Notes: generated by a model not told the origin, from the letters alone. A stretch of DNA of 64,000 nt from Rotaria socialis (GCA_905331475.1 CAJNYU010001987.1:346401-410400); one strand, 5' to 3'. Positions 24,201 through 37,335 are shown, numbered from the stretch's first letter. A program made the numbers and translations.

Positions 24201-27200
24201 GGAATTGATTAACATTAATTCATGTATATTAGAAATGATGCAGCGAACAATTATTGAATGTGCTTTCAGTAAACAACAAATAACTAAGACACGTTCAATA
24301 AAATGCTACTGTTTACAAAATCCAGCCGGCTTTCCATCGCAATGTCGTCTTATGGCATTTTCACATTCAACAATACGCGAAGGAATATATAATTCATTGA
24401 CAGATGGATTAAAACGTTTACTAACACGCAATGCTATTGATTATTTAGAAAAGCAACGTACCATTGTTTGTTTAACATGTGCAACGAGTAAAAATGATAG
24501 TCCATTTCTTATCAATGAAGAAGATGGTTTAGCTGAAATTATTAGAAAAAGTCAGCAGCATGCGCTTGTGGATATTGTTAAAATGGCTGCATTAAAAGAA
24601 ATCGATAATGCTATTAAAAACTTATCAAATTTAGCCAATGGATCACCGCGTCAACATTCGAACAGGCTTTCGTTCGTACCATCGGACATTCGTGCAATCC
24701 CGAATGAAAATGGACCGATTTGTGGACAGGAAAGGTAAACGATTTTATATATAATGTCGAGCTGATGTGAAAACAATAGAGACTTATATACTAGTTAATT
24801 CTTCAGAACAAGCATCTATTAGGGATGTGTCTTTTTTCTTCTATAATTATCATTTGGAGAATATATTTTAAATGATTTTGTTTCACCTAAATAGTTCTAT
24901 CAAAGATATGGATACAAATCGAACCAGTATTGATAGTAATACCGCTGTGACATCAAAGATCAGTTCAACTCGTTTAGGTTCTTTGGAAGTTGATAATGTT
25001 ATGAATGAAAAACAAAATCGTTTAGGAACTAATGAAGTGTCACGGAAAAACTCTGATGATCCAAATATAACATTAATAAGCGTCTATTCTCCTACAATAC
25101 CATCACGTCTTCAAATTAATGTTCGACGTTCATCAGCAGCATCGATTACACCGAAACCAAGTCAATTCTTTTCGTTATTTCAAATACCGAAACAGCGAAC
25201 TGTTATTAAATCGACATCAAACAGTGAATTGTTACCAGCAACGGATAGAGTTCTCTCAGATTATCATGCAGATGAAAGCGCAGATCAACAAACAACTACT
25301 ATTGAAATACCGAAAGCAAAAGTTGAAAAAGCACCTAGTTGTTTGCTTTCATTTTTTCAACGTATTTTCTGTCAATGTGTATCGGTGACTTCAAATGCAA
25401 CAGTAACACCAGTTATGTTTCTCGCAACAAATGATAGTGACGATAATTTGAAGGCAGTTTTTTCAACGCATGCAACTCAACAAGTAGGCAATCTTCCAAA
25501 GGTAAAACTATTCGTTCAATTCCGTACCTTAAATAAGACGATTGAATCGACATTCTTTGAAGTTTTTTTCTTCTCGACAATGTTTCCAGTCGATTGCTTA
25601 AGTACACTTTCGTTGAAAAGAAATCCAATTCGAGCCTTCATCATTCACGTTATATGAACTAACCAGTAGATAAGTCACTAGGAGATATCTTTGCTCGTCA
25701 AAATAGGATTTTTTATTTCTAAAAATACTGCCTACATTTGAGGCCGTTTGTTGATCAGAAATGACCATAAAGAAAATTTCTCTTATAGGAAAATGTAATT
25801 TCAAGTAAAGCTTTATCTAATTGGAAAAAAGTTCGATCAGCAGTATTACCAGCACTAGGCAAAGGTCTTCGAGCAATGCCAAGCGACGAAAAATTACTTG
25901 AAAAATCAATACTTTCATCGTACTTAATGGAGGAAGTCGCTCAGAATATTGCCTGTTTAAATAAACAAGTTCATTTAACACGAACATTTCGAAATTTATA
26001 TGATCAATCGTTTACATTCAATATATTTCAATCGTTTGTTCAACGTACGGATTCAATACAACATGTTTTTGAGAAAAAACTAATCCAACAATCAAATCCT
26101 GATTTAAACAAATTCATCAATGAATTTAATTCCTATAATGATTCTCGCATATGTGAATGTATTGATTATGTTATGACAATCTATGTTAAATTAGTTGAAT
26201 ATCATACAAATCTTTATGATATGTACGTAAAAATGGTTGATGATAGACACGATTTTTTGTGTTCAAAACAGTTCGATCGTATCATGTATTATCGTAGTGA
26301 AATTTGCCATTTACTGATACGTTCGAATTGTCTACAACGTTTATTGGCTGAAATAGGAAACGCAAGAAAATTTATGGGAAAATTTAAAACTGATATAAAC
26401 TATGACGAAGATTTTCTCTACGAATATCAATGTTTAGTTTTTAAATACACCTTTGATCTTTTTCATGCTATCGTTTTACAACGTACACGAGCTATTAACG
26501 ATTCCAAACAACTATGTGAAGAAAATTTAAAAGAATTAAATCAAATATGTCAAAATAAAATTTGGGAGAAATTAAGCAGCCATGCAGACTCATTAGCAAC
26601 ATCAACAGCAAAAGAGAAGCGAAAGCAGTATGAAAGGAGTAAAATTTTTCAATCAAAAGAATCTTTGATGGATTTTAATTCTAACAGTCAAATATCTACA
26701 ACAGCCGTAAGTACTACTCTAACCAATGCATTTCTAACTGGCCATTAAACAAATAAATAGTCCGTACTCAATTCATTGCGTTCACATTTTACTATGATTT
26801 TACAGAACGTTTTATCATCATGAAAATAGCGAATACATTCATAATCCCTCGTGCTCTGGAAACTACACATCGAGTCAGAATGCTTCGAAATTTACCATCT
26901 GGGATACACTGTTCCTCTCTTTTCTGTATAGTTCATATAATGCTCTGAGGATTGCTTCAGGGTTAATGCTCTTGCTACCACAACATTGTCAAAGGCTAAT
27001 TGTTGGCCACTATCTTCATCTTTGTTCACTTTCAGTTGAAGGCAGAGAAAAACTAAAAGGTCAAGAGTACTTGCTTGTATGCCATAGATAATATCTCGTC
27101 GATATGGTGCAAGAAAACATAGAAAAAAGTAAATCATACTAAAACAATATCTTAATTTTTACATTTAATCACTAACTTTCAAATCTATTAACAAACTAAC

Positions 27201-28922
27201 AGACTAATTTAAATGATTTTCAGATTACTGTTTTAGTTCATTAATATGATAAATACTGATGAAAAAAATTTTCGTTTTTGTTAAATTTACTCACTATTTT
27301 AATTATTTAGAATGCCGATCCATTGAATCTCTTTATGCATAAATACAGTCTTGAATATTTACTATGTCAATATAATCTTCTCCGATATGATCTATCTCTT
27401 AATCAATCTATTGATTCTATAAATGCTTTAATAGATTTACAATATTATATGTTTCCATTATCATTTTCTCTTCCATGTACAATAATCTTAGTTGAATATT
27501 TCTATTGTCAAATGAATTATAGTCAATGTTTAACATTAATCAATGAAATCATTCAATTCTGGTGGTCATATGTAAGTCCACGTGAAAAACTTGAATTTGC
27601 TAAATTAAGTTGTCTGTCATTAATAATCGAATTAAAACGAGGTTTACTTGGTTCAGCTATCGCATCCGGCTATTTCGCCAAACGCGTACTAGCAGGTTAT
27701 CATGAAAATATATTTCTTATCAATTCATGTATACATTTAACATTAGCATTAATTGGTGATATGCGTATATCAAATATTGAATTGATTATTCAACATTTAG
27801 ACTATTTAAGTGAGCAAACAATGAATTGTTATGGAAAATTATGGTATTATATATTAGCTATTGATATTGGTATTGAGCTTGGTTATGAATTATTGCCGAT
27901 TACAAATGAATTACTTGACAACATAGCAAAATACCGTAAAAAACTTCTTCCGGGTACAAACGAAAGAAGTCTAGCACTCTTCTATAGCGATTGTACATTG
28001 GCACAAATTTATGCACGTTTAGGTTTATTAGATATGTCGAAAATACAGTTTCATCAAGCGATACACCAAATAAAACACGATCAAATGCATTTAACCAATA
28101 CTGATTTTCGTTTCAAACGTGCACTATTAAAATTAGTCGAAGTCCAATTATTACATTGGTATCATAAAAGAGCAAATGAAGAAGAAACCAAAAAACAAGA
28201 TTTTTTATTGCATCACTTACATGAGTTTAAAAACGAAGAACTCACTTCATGGAACAAATCAAGACTTTATATCTACCAAGCTTATTATGATAGACTAGTT
28301 AATGGTTATAGACGAGCGCACAAATTTCCCGTCGATGTAAGTCTATAGGAGAGTGTAGGATCTGCGTGCCAGGATGATTTTCTTTAAATAAATCAAATTA
28401 ACAATTCCTAATAGATAGACAATACTCTGTACTAAACGACAAATATGATAAAACTATTCCCATAGGAACTAGAAATATTTCATGATTTTAAAAGCCCTAT
28501 TCAAGAGATTCACATGTTAACAATTTCTGTAACTATTTTAGAATGATTTGAATTGGGAAACATGCTTACATGAAGCAGAAGAAAATGCGATAAAACTTGA
28601 TCGTGAATGGATAAAATGTTTACGACACTCATGGGTACACCCAGTGTCTGATCAACTTGCATTGCAAGAAAATTGTTTAGCACATATGGAACAGCATCAC
28701 GGATCAAAATCACTTGTAAAACCTCACAATCGCCATTATATTCGACCATCCATAACAAGTATTAAAATATCCTCAAGACATGAAACAAAGACGAAAAACG
28801 ATCCTGACGAACAATCTGCTACAGATAATTATTTTCGACAAAAATTTTTTGAGTCCCGGTCGATTTCAAATACATTTTACTCATCTCATTTCCAACTTTA
28901 TGTTCTTCCGGTGAGAGTATAA
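18231..28922 (+). CDS. ADCY10: Soluble adenylyl cyclase (adenylate cyclase type 10)
   Basis: Eleven exons: 18231-19211, 20914-21381, 21449-21646, 21700-21931, 22245-22866, 23315-23643, 23699-24734, 24895-25501, 25789-26706, 27311-28336, 28542-28922; all phases fit and give about 2265 residues, well above the ~1610 of human. It makes cAMP from ATP and in other animals is activated by bicarbonate and calcium. C1 (about 120-280) has metal aspartates D129 (LFLDVSGFTSLTE) and D179 (GGDIYKFAGDAILALW, with K175). C2 (about 385-545) has FDKGFSFLCVFG and IGRKVNMAAR (N510, R514). An NTPase module follows with a Walker-A-like GEDKIGRS at 627-634 (Arg in place of the Lys) and Walker B KIIFIIDD near 868-875. 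A long helical TPR-like tail follows. Odd: Arg176 of human ADCY10 (bicarbonate site) aligns with N252. Extra length is mostly low-complexity linker (exons 7-9). Confidence 0.95.
19212..20913 (+). other. Long intron 1 of ADCY10
   Basis: A 1.7-kb intron between the C1 and C2 cyclase exons. It contains a TA run (about 19555-19577) and a miniature inverted-repeat element immediately after it. The remainder is AT-rich with no supported exon. Confidence 0.7.
19579..19794. mobile_element. MITE-like inverted-repeat element (~216 bp)
   Basis: The termini are inverted: TTGTGGTCAAAATTCAAATC at the left, and at the right GATCTGAATTTTGACCACAA. The similarity continues inwards (AATTCTAATTTCGATTTT against AAAATCGAAATTAGAATT), so nearly the whole element is a hairpin with a central spacer of about 70 nt. 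It sits against a TA microsatellite inside ADCY10 intron 1. No target duplication is clear because of the flanking TA repeat. Confidence 0.75.
22867..23314 (+). other. ADCY10 intron 5 with GC-rich insert
   Basis: This 448-bp intron contains a patch at about 23083-23143 (ATGGCGGCGCGGTAGCGGGA region) that is strikingly GC-rich against the AT-rich surroundings. It has no reading frame continuous with the flanking exons. Origin unknown. Confidence 0.5.
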
Positions 28923-30885
28923 CAGAGAAGTTTTTGTTGTTTTCTTTCTCCTATGGTTCGAGCGTATTATTTTTTCTCGTATAGTGTTCATTTTTTCTTT
29001 TATTTCTTCATGTATACGCATTATGTGTCTTTATTTTCAATATAAAAGGTTGTTGATCTTAACACATCTTATCAATCATTCAAACGAAAGAAAAAGTACT
29101 ATCTATCGCATAAAAATTCTAGCTGTATAAATAGAGCAGTTGAAGTAAAGTCCCGCCTCTCATTCAGGTTTGTTTTCCGTCATTTTAAGAGTCTCGGTAA
29201 GCGGATCACGATTAATTACCACAAGCATAAGTTGTAGGTCAACTTGCTAGTTACAAATAAAATGACTGTTTTTCATGCTGAACTCGATTGAATGTTCTTT
29301 TTGTTTTAATATGAATACGTACGCATGGAACATTTAGAATATAAGTCAATTCGATCTCATTATATAACATGTAGATAAACTGCTTACAATGAGTAGTGTC
29401 GTTCCAGGGCTCATCAAATCTTTGTACACTACTTGTAATGAAAATCAGTGTCCTATTTAAGCTGTGTATGTATAGAAAATCCTTCATGAACAGTAATTTT
29501 GAGTTTCTATTTATTCCGTTCGAAAATATTTGATTACTATTATTAGTATTCATGACGTAGACACACTTCGTTAGAACTGAAAATATATCATTAGGATCAA
29601 TGTTTGTCTGCTCCAATACATAGATTAATTTTTATGAAAATTCTTGTTAGGGTTGCTGATTAATCAGCTTATAAAATTGTCACACGTTAACTGACAACTT
29701 TAATCTCCTGATCATTGTATGTCGTAATCGAATATTCTAGGTGTGAAAACTAAGATTTCATTTATAAAAATTTTATTTCTTCCAAAACGGAGCAAATTTT
29801 CACCTGAAACATGAGACGAAAGCACCATTGATAACTTTCTATATTATAGTCAGTAAAATAGTTCACTAACTGTATTTGAAGATAAGCGCCATCAAAATAA
29901 TGTTGACTGGTTTCTGAATGTAGGTTTCCGACGCATGCTGTAAAGACACTGTAGGTAACATAAGAGAGAAGTTCGATTGAATACTGTAATTAATCTGATT
30001 AGGTTTATCATTCTTTTTCAAATATCTACAAATATATCGTTGATGTAATTTTAATTTTAGCTTAAATTCTCATTTCCTATTTCCATTTTCAGTGCATTAA
30101 TTACCAGAGTTCGTAAATCGTTTCTTAGAGAAAAAAAATTCGTTGCCATCACATCACTGATTTGTAAAAATAGAAACTTTTGTTCTTACGGAAAGTTGAT
30201 TTCTATAAGAACATTTTTCTAAATAGAAGCAATGAACCTTGAACATTGAATGAATGAGCCACATTCAACAAAACAAAAAAATCTTTTAATGTAGCGTATC
30301 GATTACATTTTCTTTTTCTTCTCTCATTTCAATTTAGTACACTTGGCATTACAAGAAGTTTCTTGGATAATAATTTCACGTTCACATTTCTAAAGTTAGA
30401 CTCTTGCCGAATTTCTTTTATCACACGTGTCTAAATGAATCAAATACATTTGCTCAATTGCACTTTTCCCCTTAACATTCGATCGAAGTATCCGCCTTAA
30501 TTTTCACCTTGAACATAAAAGAAATATTTATATATCATCTTATCGATCTTTTTTTTTGTTCGCGCTCGATTGATCTCAATTGTTTTATAGCCGATGGGTA
30601 AAAATCAATACAATGACAAACTTGCTCTCATTCACATGAACCAAATAATAATAATAATAATAAAGTTTTCTTTTATTCAAAAACAGTTTCATTTTTCACA
30701 GTAAACAAAACAAAATGTTATTATAATCACTGTGCATCGAACAACGTATATGATAATGACACATAATAATAATAATCATCATCATCATCGTCGTCGTCGT
30801 CGTCGAATAACTATGGGAAACGAATGAATTTTTTCATGGTGCGAACTTCCCACACATTCTTTCATGTCACTATAAAAAAAAATAA
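28923..30885. other. Intergenic region 3' of ADCY10
   Basis: About 2 kb with no supported exon. It contains a TAA microsatellite (about 30646-30664) and a composite TCA/TCG trinucleotide repeat (about 30764-30806) shortly before the 3' end of the minus-strand ankyrin gene. Confidence 0.5.
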
Positions 30886-31188
30886 TTAATAACGAAGTAA
30901 ATAATAAACAATATCCATATATCCAAGATAAACAGCTATATGCAACGGTAACCAACCATCATGATTACTAATGTATGTATCACAATTACCATATTCAACA
31001 AATAATTTTAATAAATCTAATCGATTGTAAAGACAACATAGATGTACTAAACATTGTCCATCGTATTTCAAATAATTGAGATTGATTTGAGAAATTTTTA
31101 AAAGAAGTTTTTCTATTTCATAAATATCACCGTTCGAACGAATTATATTAAAAAGACGATATGTAAGTTGATGATGATCGAGAATCAT
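30886..31188 (-). CDS. NRARP-like small ankyrin-repeat protein, copy 1
   Basis: A single-exon frame of 100 codons beginning MILDHHQLTYRLF; a longer in-frame start at 31263 exists, but the partner copy at 36318 begins at this Met. It contains two ankyrin-type repeats: LNYLKYDGQCLVHLCCLYNR, then HDGWLPLHIAVYLGYMDIVYYL. The second repeat and the overall length resemble NRARP (about 114 residues), the Notch-regulated ankyrin protein that feeds back on the Notch intracellular domain complex and Wnt signalling; NRARP ends with a similar RDGWxxLHIAAxxGxxDIVxYL block. Family assignment is inference. It differs from copy 2 at four residues plus the tail, which here ends LLRY. In vertebrates NRARP is also intronless. 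Confidence 0.75.
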   Translation of the reverse strand: MILDHHQLTYRLFNIIRSNGDIYEIEKLLLKISQINLNYLKYDGQCLVHLCCLYNRLDLLKLFVEYGNCDTYISNHDGWLPLHIAVYLGYMDIVYYLLRY

Positions 31189-31263
31189 ATTGAAATGAAT
31201 AAGGAAAGAAAATGAACATACGACAAACACAACTGATCGCTGCTCAAATGAAAAGTGAACCAA

Positions 31264-33903
31264 TGAAATTTTCGTTCAACTTATGAGAATTTTTTTCTAA
31301 TAAGCTTTAGGCAATCTAATCCGGAAATTACAAATGAATATTCTCTCACTTGATCAGATTTCCCAGAATAGCATACATAGTAAAAAAACAAACGAGTCTG
31401 TTTCGCATGCGTGAGATATTAGATTTACATATAGCGTATGGTAAATATTTAATTGAATATCCATTAAAATGTTTTCTTCTTGATTACGATGGCATTTTCG
31501 TCGGAATGAAAGTCACTTTTTAAATCTATATTAATGTTTGTCTAAAAAAGAATATTCAGTAAAAGTAAAAAGTCTTATCATATTTTATTTTTATCACAAT
31601 AAACTATCGATCAACCGAAATTCTTTAATCTCTTGTAATAGGATATCTACAAAAAATTCAATAATATGATAATTTTATAGATGAAAATATAATTAGACTT
31701 TTCGTATTGCCGGGTACGATGGGATTGCTTTTTTTCTTATTGCCTACAAAAACCAAAAGGATCATACTCGGCAACATGCAACATTTATTCTTTAGATAAA
31801 TAATCAGCACATCAAATTAAATTTTATGCATATGACAACGTCTAACTGTTTGTTTGAAATCATTGTTCTACTTTTGTTTGTCTTCCGGCCAAATTATATT
31901 AGCACTGATGAGTTCTTTTTCATAAATAATTTCTAACTGGGCTACTCCCGAGATATCTGACTGAGAAAATAATTTGGTCTTTCCGTTGTCTATCGCGTGA
32001 ATACCACTAGGGCGAATGAATTTGTTGAGGTGATTCTCTAAGAGAAGTTCATGCCGCGTGTACGTATGTTAAGATGACCATTGCCATGTTCATTATTCTC
32101 ATCCGGATGGTTGCATGAGAAGAGACAAACGAGCAAGTGTACGTGTCTTATTATAAATAATGCGCAGAAAGACATACTGAATGAAAGCATGCATGCCGCG
32201 AAAGAAAAAAGACAAAACTCATTTTTTTTCTTCTTCTTTTATTTAAATGTGCTAAAGGACGATTATTTCAGCGGAACTGATGATACTAAGTGATACATGC
32301 ACACACACACAGATGTTTTTCATTGTCATATCAAGTTAATCTGCGGATGTTCGCTTTCTTTCCTTTTTATCGTATCGAGTCTTTTCAAATAGGAAAAAAA
32401 AGCTTTTCACTTAAAATCTGTTATTGCATCTCTCTCTCTCGTCACCTTTCTTGTTATGTCAGATGAGAAACAAACATGTTTGCATATGGAAGTATGTTTA
32501 ATTTACATCCGTTTTGTTGTTCTATTTACTGATCAGTCGATCTCATAAATGAAAAAAAAAGATTCCTTCGCATTAAAGAGTAGATTTGATGCTTTATATG
32601 AATAAAACCATAATTATGCATAGACGATGAGCGTGAATGCCATCCAAATGAACCTTTTCCGATGACAGATAAAGAGAATGTCTGTCTTCTAGTCTCAACA
32701 TGTCATCGCTCACACTCTCTCTCTCTTTTTAAATGCGCAACTCATCAAGGAGAAACATCTTGTTTATAGCTGCAATGTGAGAATAGAAAGAAAATGAGAA
32801 TAATTTATCAGACTTTCTTATGGGAGTAGTACCGTCGTCACTATTCTAGTTTCTGTTTTACAATCAAGGTTACTATGCATGTTTAAGTGAGAGTACCTTA
32901 ACTACATGTTTATCAAGTAGATTACGCTCGAAATATAATTATGTGCCTTGTTAATACTAAGCTTAGTTAGAAAGAAAATGTTTATCTTGCTGTATATTTC
33001 GGGATAAATATAATGAGTTTTTTCTCTAGTATTCATATCGTTCTTGTGGACAAAAGGTCACTCGAGAAATCATTACATTCATGAAATAAAATAAAAACTA
33101 TATTTCAATGGATAATTAGTGTTCCCTAATTCTATCTCGTTCTTTTTCGGATACTTTTCCATGCATCACAATGCATTGGGAAAAGAAAGAAGAGAGCAAA
33201 AAATTCAATAACTCAATCGGCTAGCTCAGCATCGCTATTATCTGAACAACAAACATATATTAACAGAGAGACATAGAGCGTGATGTATATATAAAAGACG
33301 GCGGCATTTTGACTAATTTAATTTGGCAATATTTTTCTTTTTTTTTTATATTGATGTGATCATCAACGGATTTCAAAATTCTTTTTCTTTTTTCGTCTTC
33401 TACTCGGTTTCTTACATTCTTTTTTTTCTAGTTATTTAGATTCTAAATAATAACTGTGAATAGGTAAAAGACAAGAGAACGCTAAGGAGAAAAAGATTTA
33501 AAGCATACTCTGGGAAATTAATAATGAATTCTGAGAAGAAAGTGCGCATGAGCGATAAAAAATAGAACCTATCAGGATTTTTTACCAGCAAGTAAATGAA
33601 AAGAAAGTTGCTCTTTTTTTTCCAAGTATTCTTAATGTTCATATTGAGAGAGACGGAAAATCCGACTGCTAACATCTGAAATTTTTGATGATGTTATGCA
33701 ATGAATTCAATACACATAAGTATAAGAGAATATTATGTTGATGATTATACGAGATATTTTGATCGAGGGAGAGAGAGAGAGAGAGCATAGGTCTTGACTT
33801 AAAGTTTTTTTTTCTTGCTTCTTCACTTGATAACATCATGATTGAATCAGTTCTCTGGTTTTTCTCTAGAGCTTACTAATTATTAATAAATCAAACCGAT
33901 GCC
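31264..33903. other. Intergenic region between ankyrin copy 1 and the membrane protein
   Basis: 2.6 kb, AT-rich, with no supported exon. It contains a GA microsatellite (about 33769-33787). It should hold the promoters of the two divergently oriented neighbours. A pyrimidine-rich CTCTAG acceptor lies about 35 nt before the ATG at 33904. Confidence 0.5.
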
Positions 33904-36102
33904 ATGATTTATATTCTAAACAATAGCATTACTTTGCTATTGCTACAAATCATATTTCTTGTACAATCAACAGCATTCTATCCAAATGATTATGAACCGC
34001 GTGTATTCGATCATATTCCTCTTAATTGCTACGATTGTTTATCCTATCGCGATATAATATTGGCACAGTTAACTGATGTTCCAGCACGATCATTTGCTAA
34101 TTTTAACTTGGGTTCACGTGACACCTATATGATATTGAACGGGCAATTAAGTTTACACTTGCACCCATACGCATTTCAATCCTTAGTTGTACACAAACCT
34201 AATAAAACGTTAACAATCACATTGACAGCACCGAATTCTTGGTTAAATATAACCGAAAATACATTTAATGGCCTTGAACTTCATCCTCATTCAACTTTAC
34301 GTATCATAATAAACAAATTTTATGGTTGTACATTTCATAGAAATTCTTTGTCCGGTATTAATATGCATAAACATTCACAATTAATTATTGATATATCATC
34401 TGTGACAGAAATATTTTTCGAACAACATATTATCAAAGACAATGATTTCAATGCATCGGTTAAATTTCTTATAACACGTTCAGATACGATTATATTCGAT
34501 TCATATTCATTTTCTCAATTAAATATAAATCCACATCAAATAATATTATTTCATTTTGAATTAATTTCACATGTTTATTTTAAATCTTATTCATTCAAAT
34601 CATTAGAATTACAAAGATCAAGTTCGTTTAGATTTTATTCAATATTCTTAAATCGTCTAACGATGGACTCGTATGCATTTGAAAATCTAATATTAAATTC
34701 TCATTCGATATTTAACTTTACGATTCATACATTAGGAACATGCTTATGTTTCAACTCGTATGCATTTCATAATTTACATACGAAACCTAGAAGTGAGAAT
34801 GCTCTTATATTATTTAAATTTTATACTCTTCGAGGGTTATCATTTTTTTCTCACACATTTTCTAATTTATCATTAAATAATAACGAAAATCAATTACGAA
34901 TTCATTCAAGTAATCCATTAAATGATCCAAATCCGATTATTAATTTCGCTGTCGATGCGTTTTCAGCAGCAACAACAACAACAACAACAAATAATGGTTC
35001 AATTATTTTGAATTTTTCAGAAACAATTGTGATTCGTTTTGAAAAAGATTCGTTGAAAACAAATAATTTCGTACATGAAATTTTTTTAAGTGATATTTCA
35101 TTTGTTGATTTATCAGCATTGAACAATAAATTAATCGAAAAGAAATTTCATTTACATTTCGATGATATTCAATATGTTAAATGGTATAAATATTCCGTTG
35201 AAGAAAAAAATTCTAAGTGAGTAAAAGTCAACTAGTTAAGGATAAACGACAAATACTATTAGACGTTTATAATCTCTCGAATTCATTTCTTTATTTTTAG
35301 CCACCATCATGATCATTCATTAATTCAATATCATTTTTCTTATATTTCAAATTCTTCTTGTCTCATTTACTCTGCTTCGCGTTCTGTCCCATGGATATTT
35401 CCTACATTGAACTCAACAATCTGTAATTGTCCATTACTTTATGCTTATAAACATGATCAACTCGATCGAGAATCGATCCTCTGTCTGAATTCAACGTCGC
35501 CACTCAAAACAATACAACAAATGAACGAATGTGATTTTGATCGCATAGAAAATAATTGTCATTTAACAATTCAATCATTAACAAATCTAAACAATACAAT
35601 TGAAACTTCATCGAAATCATTTCATTCGTTTGAATTAGATAATTTATTAATACAACAATTATACGATAGAAATTACCTGTCGTGTTCATTTAATTATTCT
35701 CTACTATCGTCAACATCAATAGTACGTTCACGTTTATTTAATCATTTTGGTTTTGTTATTGGTATTATTTTAAGTATATTTATTGTCTTACTTGTCATTG
35801 TTATTGCTCTATTAAATGGTTTACAATATAAAATGCGAGAATATGATGAGACATGGACATGGAAACGAAATATTTCATGGTCGACCTTACGACGAACAAT
35901 TTCACAAACATCTTTAAGACGTTCACGAAGAGATTTATCTACGTTAAATAGTCATGCTATAGTCGTATCCAAATCGGATAATCAACTTGATCGTATTAGA
36001 CACGAACGACAATGTGGAGATAATAAAGAATTTGATTATAGTATAAAACAATCTCAATCCATACAAGAAAACTTTAAACAATTTAATAATATTTATTTGT
36101 GA
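33904..36102 (+). CDS. Uncharacterised single-pass membrane protein with short tandem repeats
   Basis: Two exons (33904-35216, 35301-36102), 704 residues. Residues 1-24 are a signal peptide (hydrophobic LLLLQIIFLVQSTA). The ectodomain begins with CYDCLSYRD and is filled with degenerate units of about 25-30 residues in the pattern (F)xSYSFxxL.L..HS...., e.g. FDSYSFSQLNINPHQ, FKSYSFKSLELQRSS, MDSYAFENLILNSHS, FNSYAFHNLHTKPRS. This suggests a leucine-rich-repeat or beta-solenoid stack. A Cys-rich cap (STICNCPLL region) precedes one strong transmembrane helix (GFVIGIILSIFIVLLVIVIA, about residues 585-608) and a basic, Ser-rich cytoplasmic tail of about 95 residues. Type I topology, probably a surface receptor or adhesion protein. 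I do not recognise a named family. Confidence 0.85.
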
Positions 36103-36317
36103 TATTTTTGTAAAAAGTAAAATTTATAGTTCATTAAAGAATGACTACGCCGATCTAATGTTCTCTACTCGTCATTAGACATGCAGCTGTTTCCATTTTG
36201 ATCTTCTTTTTTTTCTCTCGTTCTCACCTAAGTGACGATTAAACGAAATATTTTCATTCGTTCTTCACTTTTTTTTTAAATTTTACGCATCGAATTTTTT
36301 TTTCTTTTCATTTCAAA

Positions 36318-36632
36318 ATGATTCTCGATCATCGTCAACTTACATATCGTCTTTTTAATATAATTCGTTCGAATGGTAATATTTATGAAATAGAAAAACT
36401 TCTTTTAAAAATTTCTCAAATCAATCTCAATTATTTGAAATACGATGGGCAATGTTTAGTACATCTATGTTGTCTTTACAATCGATTAGATTTATTAAAA
36501 TTATTTGTTGAATATGGCGATTGTGATACATACATTAGTAATCGTGATGGTTGGTTACCATTGCATATAGCCGTTTATCTTGGATATATGGATATTGTTT
36601 ATTATTTAATTCAATCTATGAAATCAAGGTAA
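36318..36632 (+). CDS. NRARP-like small ankyrin-repeat protein, copy 2
   Basis: 104 codons, single exon, MILDHRQLTYRLF to IQSMKSR. About 97% identical at the DNA level to copy 1 (30886-31188, opposite strand) until both reach DIVYYL, after which the sequences diverge abruptly. The ending here (LIQSMKSR) is closer in character to NRARP, whose C-terminus follows DIVLYLI with a short basic tail. The end reads TCAAG|GTAACA, which could also be a splice donor, so the last residues could differ. With copy 1 it forms an inverted pair about 5.1 kb apart, flanking the single-pass membrane protein gene. Confidence 0.78.
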   Translation: MILDHRQLTYRLFNIIRSNGNIYEIEKLLLKISQINLNYLKYDGQCLVHLCCLYNRLDLLKLFVEYGDCDTYISNRDGWLPLHIAVYLGYMDIVYYLIQSMKSR

Positions 36633-37335
36633 CATTTGATACCGGTGTGAAATGAAAAAAATAATAAAAGGTAATTATTTATCTAATGATTGAATTTTGT
36701 CAACTATTTGGTTTTTTTTTTGTTTAGAAAATATAAACAGTGATTAACAATCAAAGCAAGTTGTATTCATCAACATGGTCACGCATCGTCGATATGTATA
36801 TAAATAATTGTTCTTCTTGTTTGACATTGAACGATAGCGATAGTTTTCTCACCTATTCTTTTTTTTTTGTTCTCATATTGTGTTATATAGATAAAGAATG
36901 AATCGATCGGTATATCTTCTTTTTTTTATGATAAAATAATGATATATTATTGGCGAGAGAGAGAGAGAGCAGGCGTCATCGGCAATGTTGTCCTACTTGA
37001 ACATTCCACTCCATGCAGCTAATCATATTTGGATAATCTTCATCAACAAAATGAAAATGTATTATTTAGTTTTTAAGTGTTCTTCGAGCTGCTCATTAAG
37101 AGATAGTCGAGAATTGAACAAGTCTGTTACATCTATTCGTTTGCTTTTACTTAAATTAGTCAAATATTGACTAGACTTGTTTCATTGGCACCATACGCGA
37201 CATGTGAATTGGTTGACATTTGTTTTTGTTTTTGTTCAAGATAGAACATTAGAATAACTTTAGAAATTAGAATGGAATTTCAATAGGACATTTATTCATC
37301 AAGAAGAAGAAAATAATTCCGCATGTCTGAACACT
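36633..37335. other. Intergenic, convergent 3' ends
   Basis: About 700 bp between ankyrin copy 2 (plus) and PGRP-A (minus). It includes a GA microsatellite at about 36953-36970. No supported coding sequence. Confidence 0.5.

Noticed and set aside
30764-30806. CRISPR-like short repeats
   Set aside because: Simple TCA/TCG trinucleotide microsatellite in a eukaryotic genome, no spacers.
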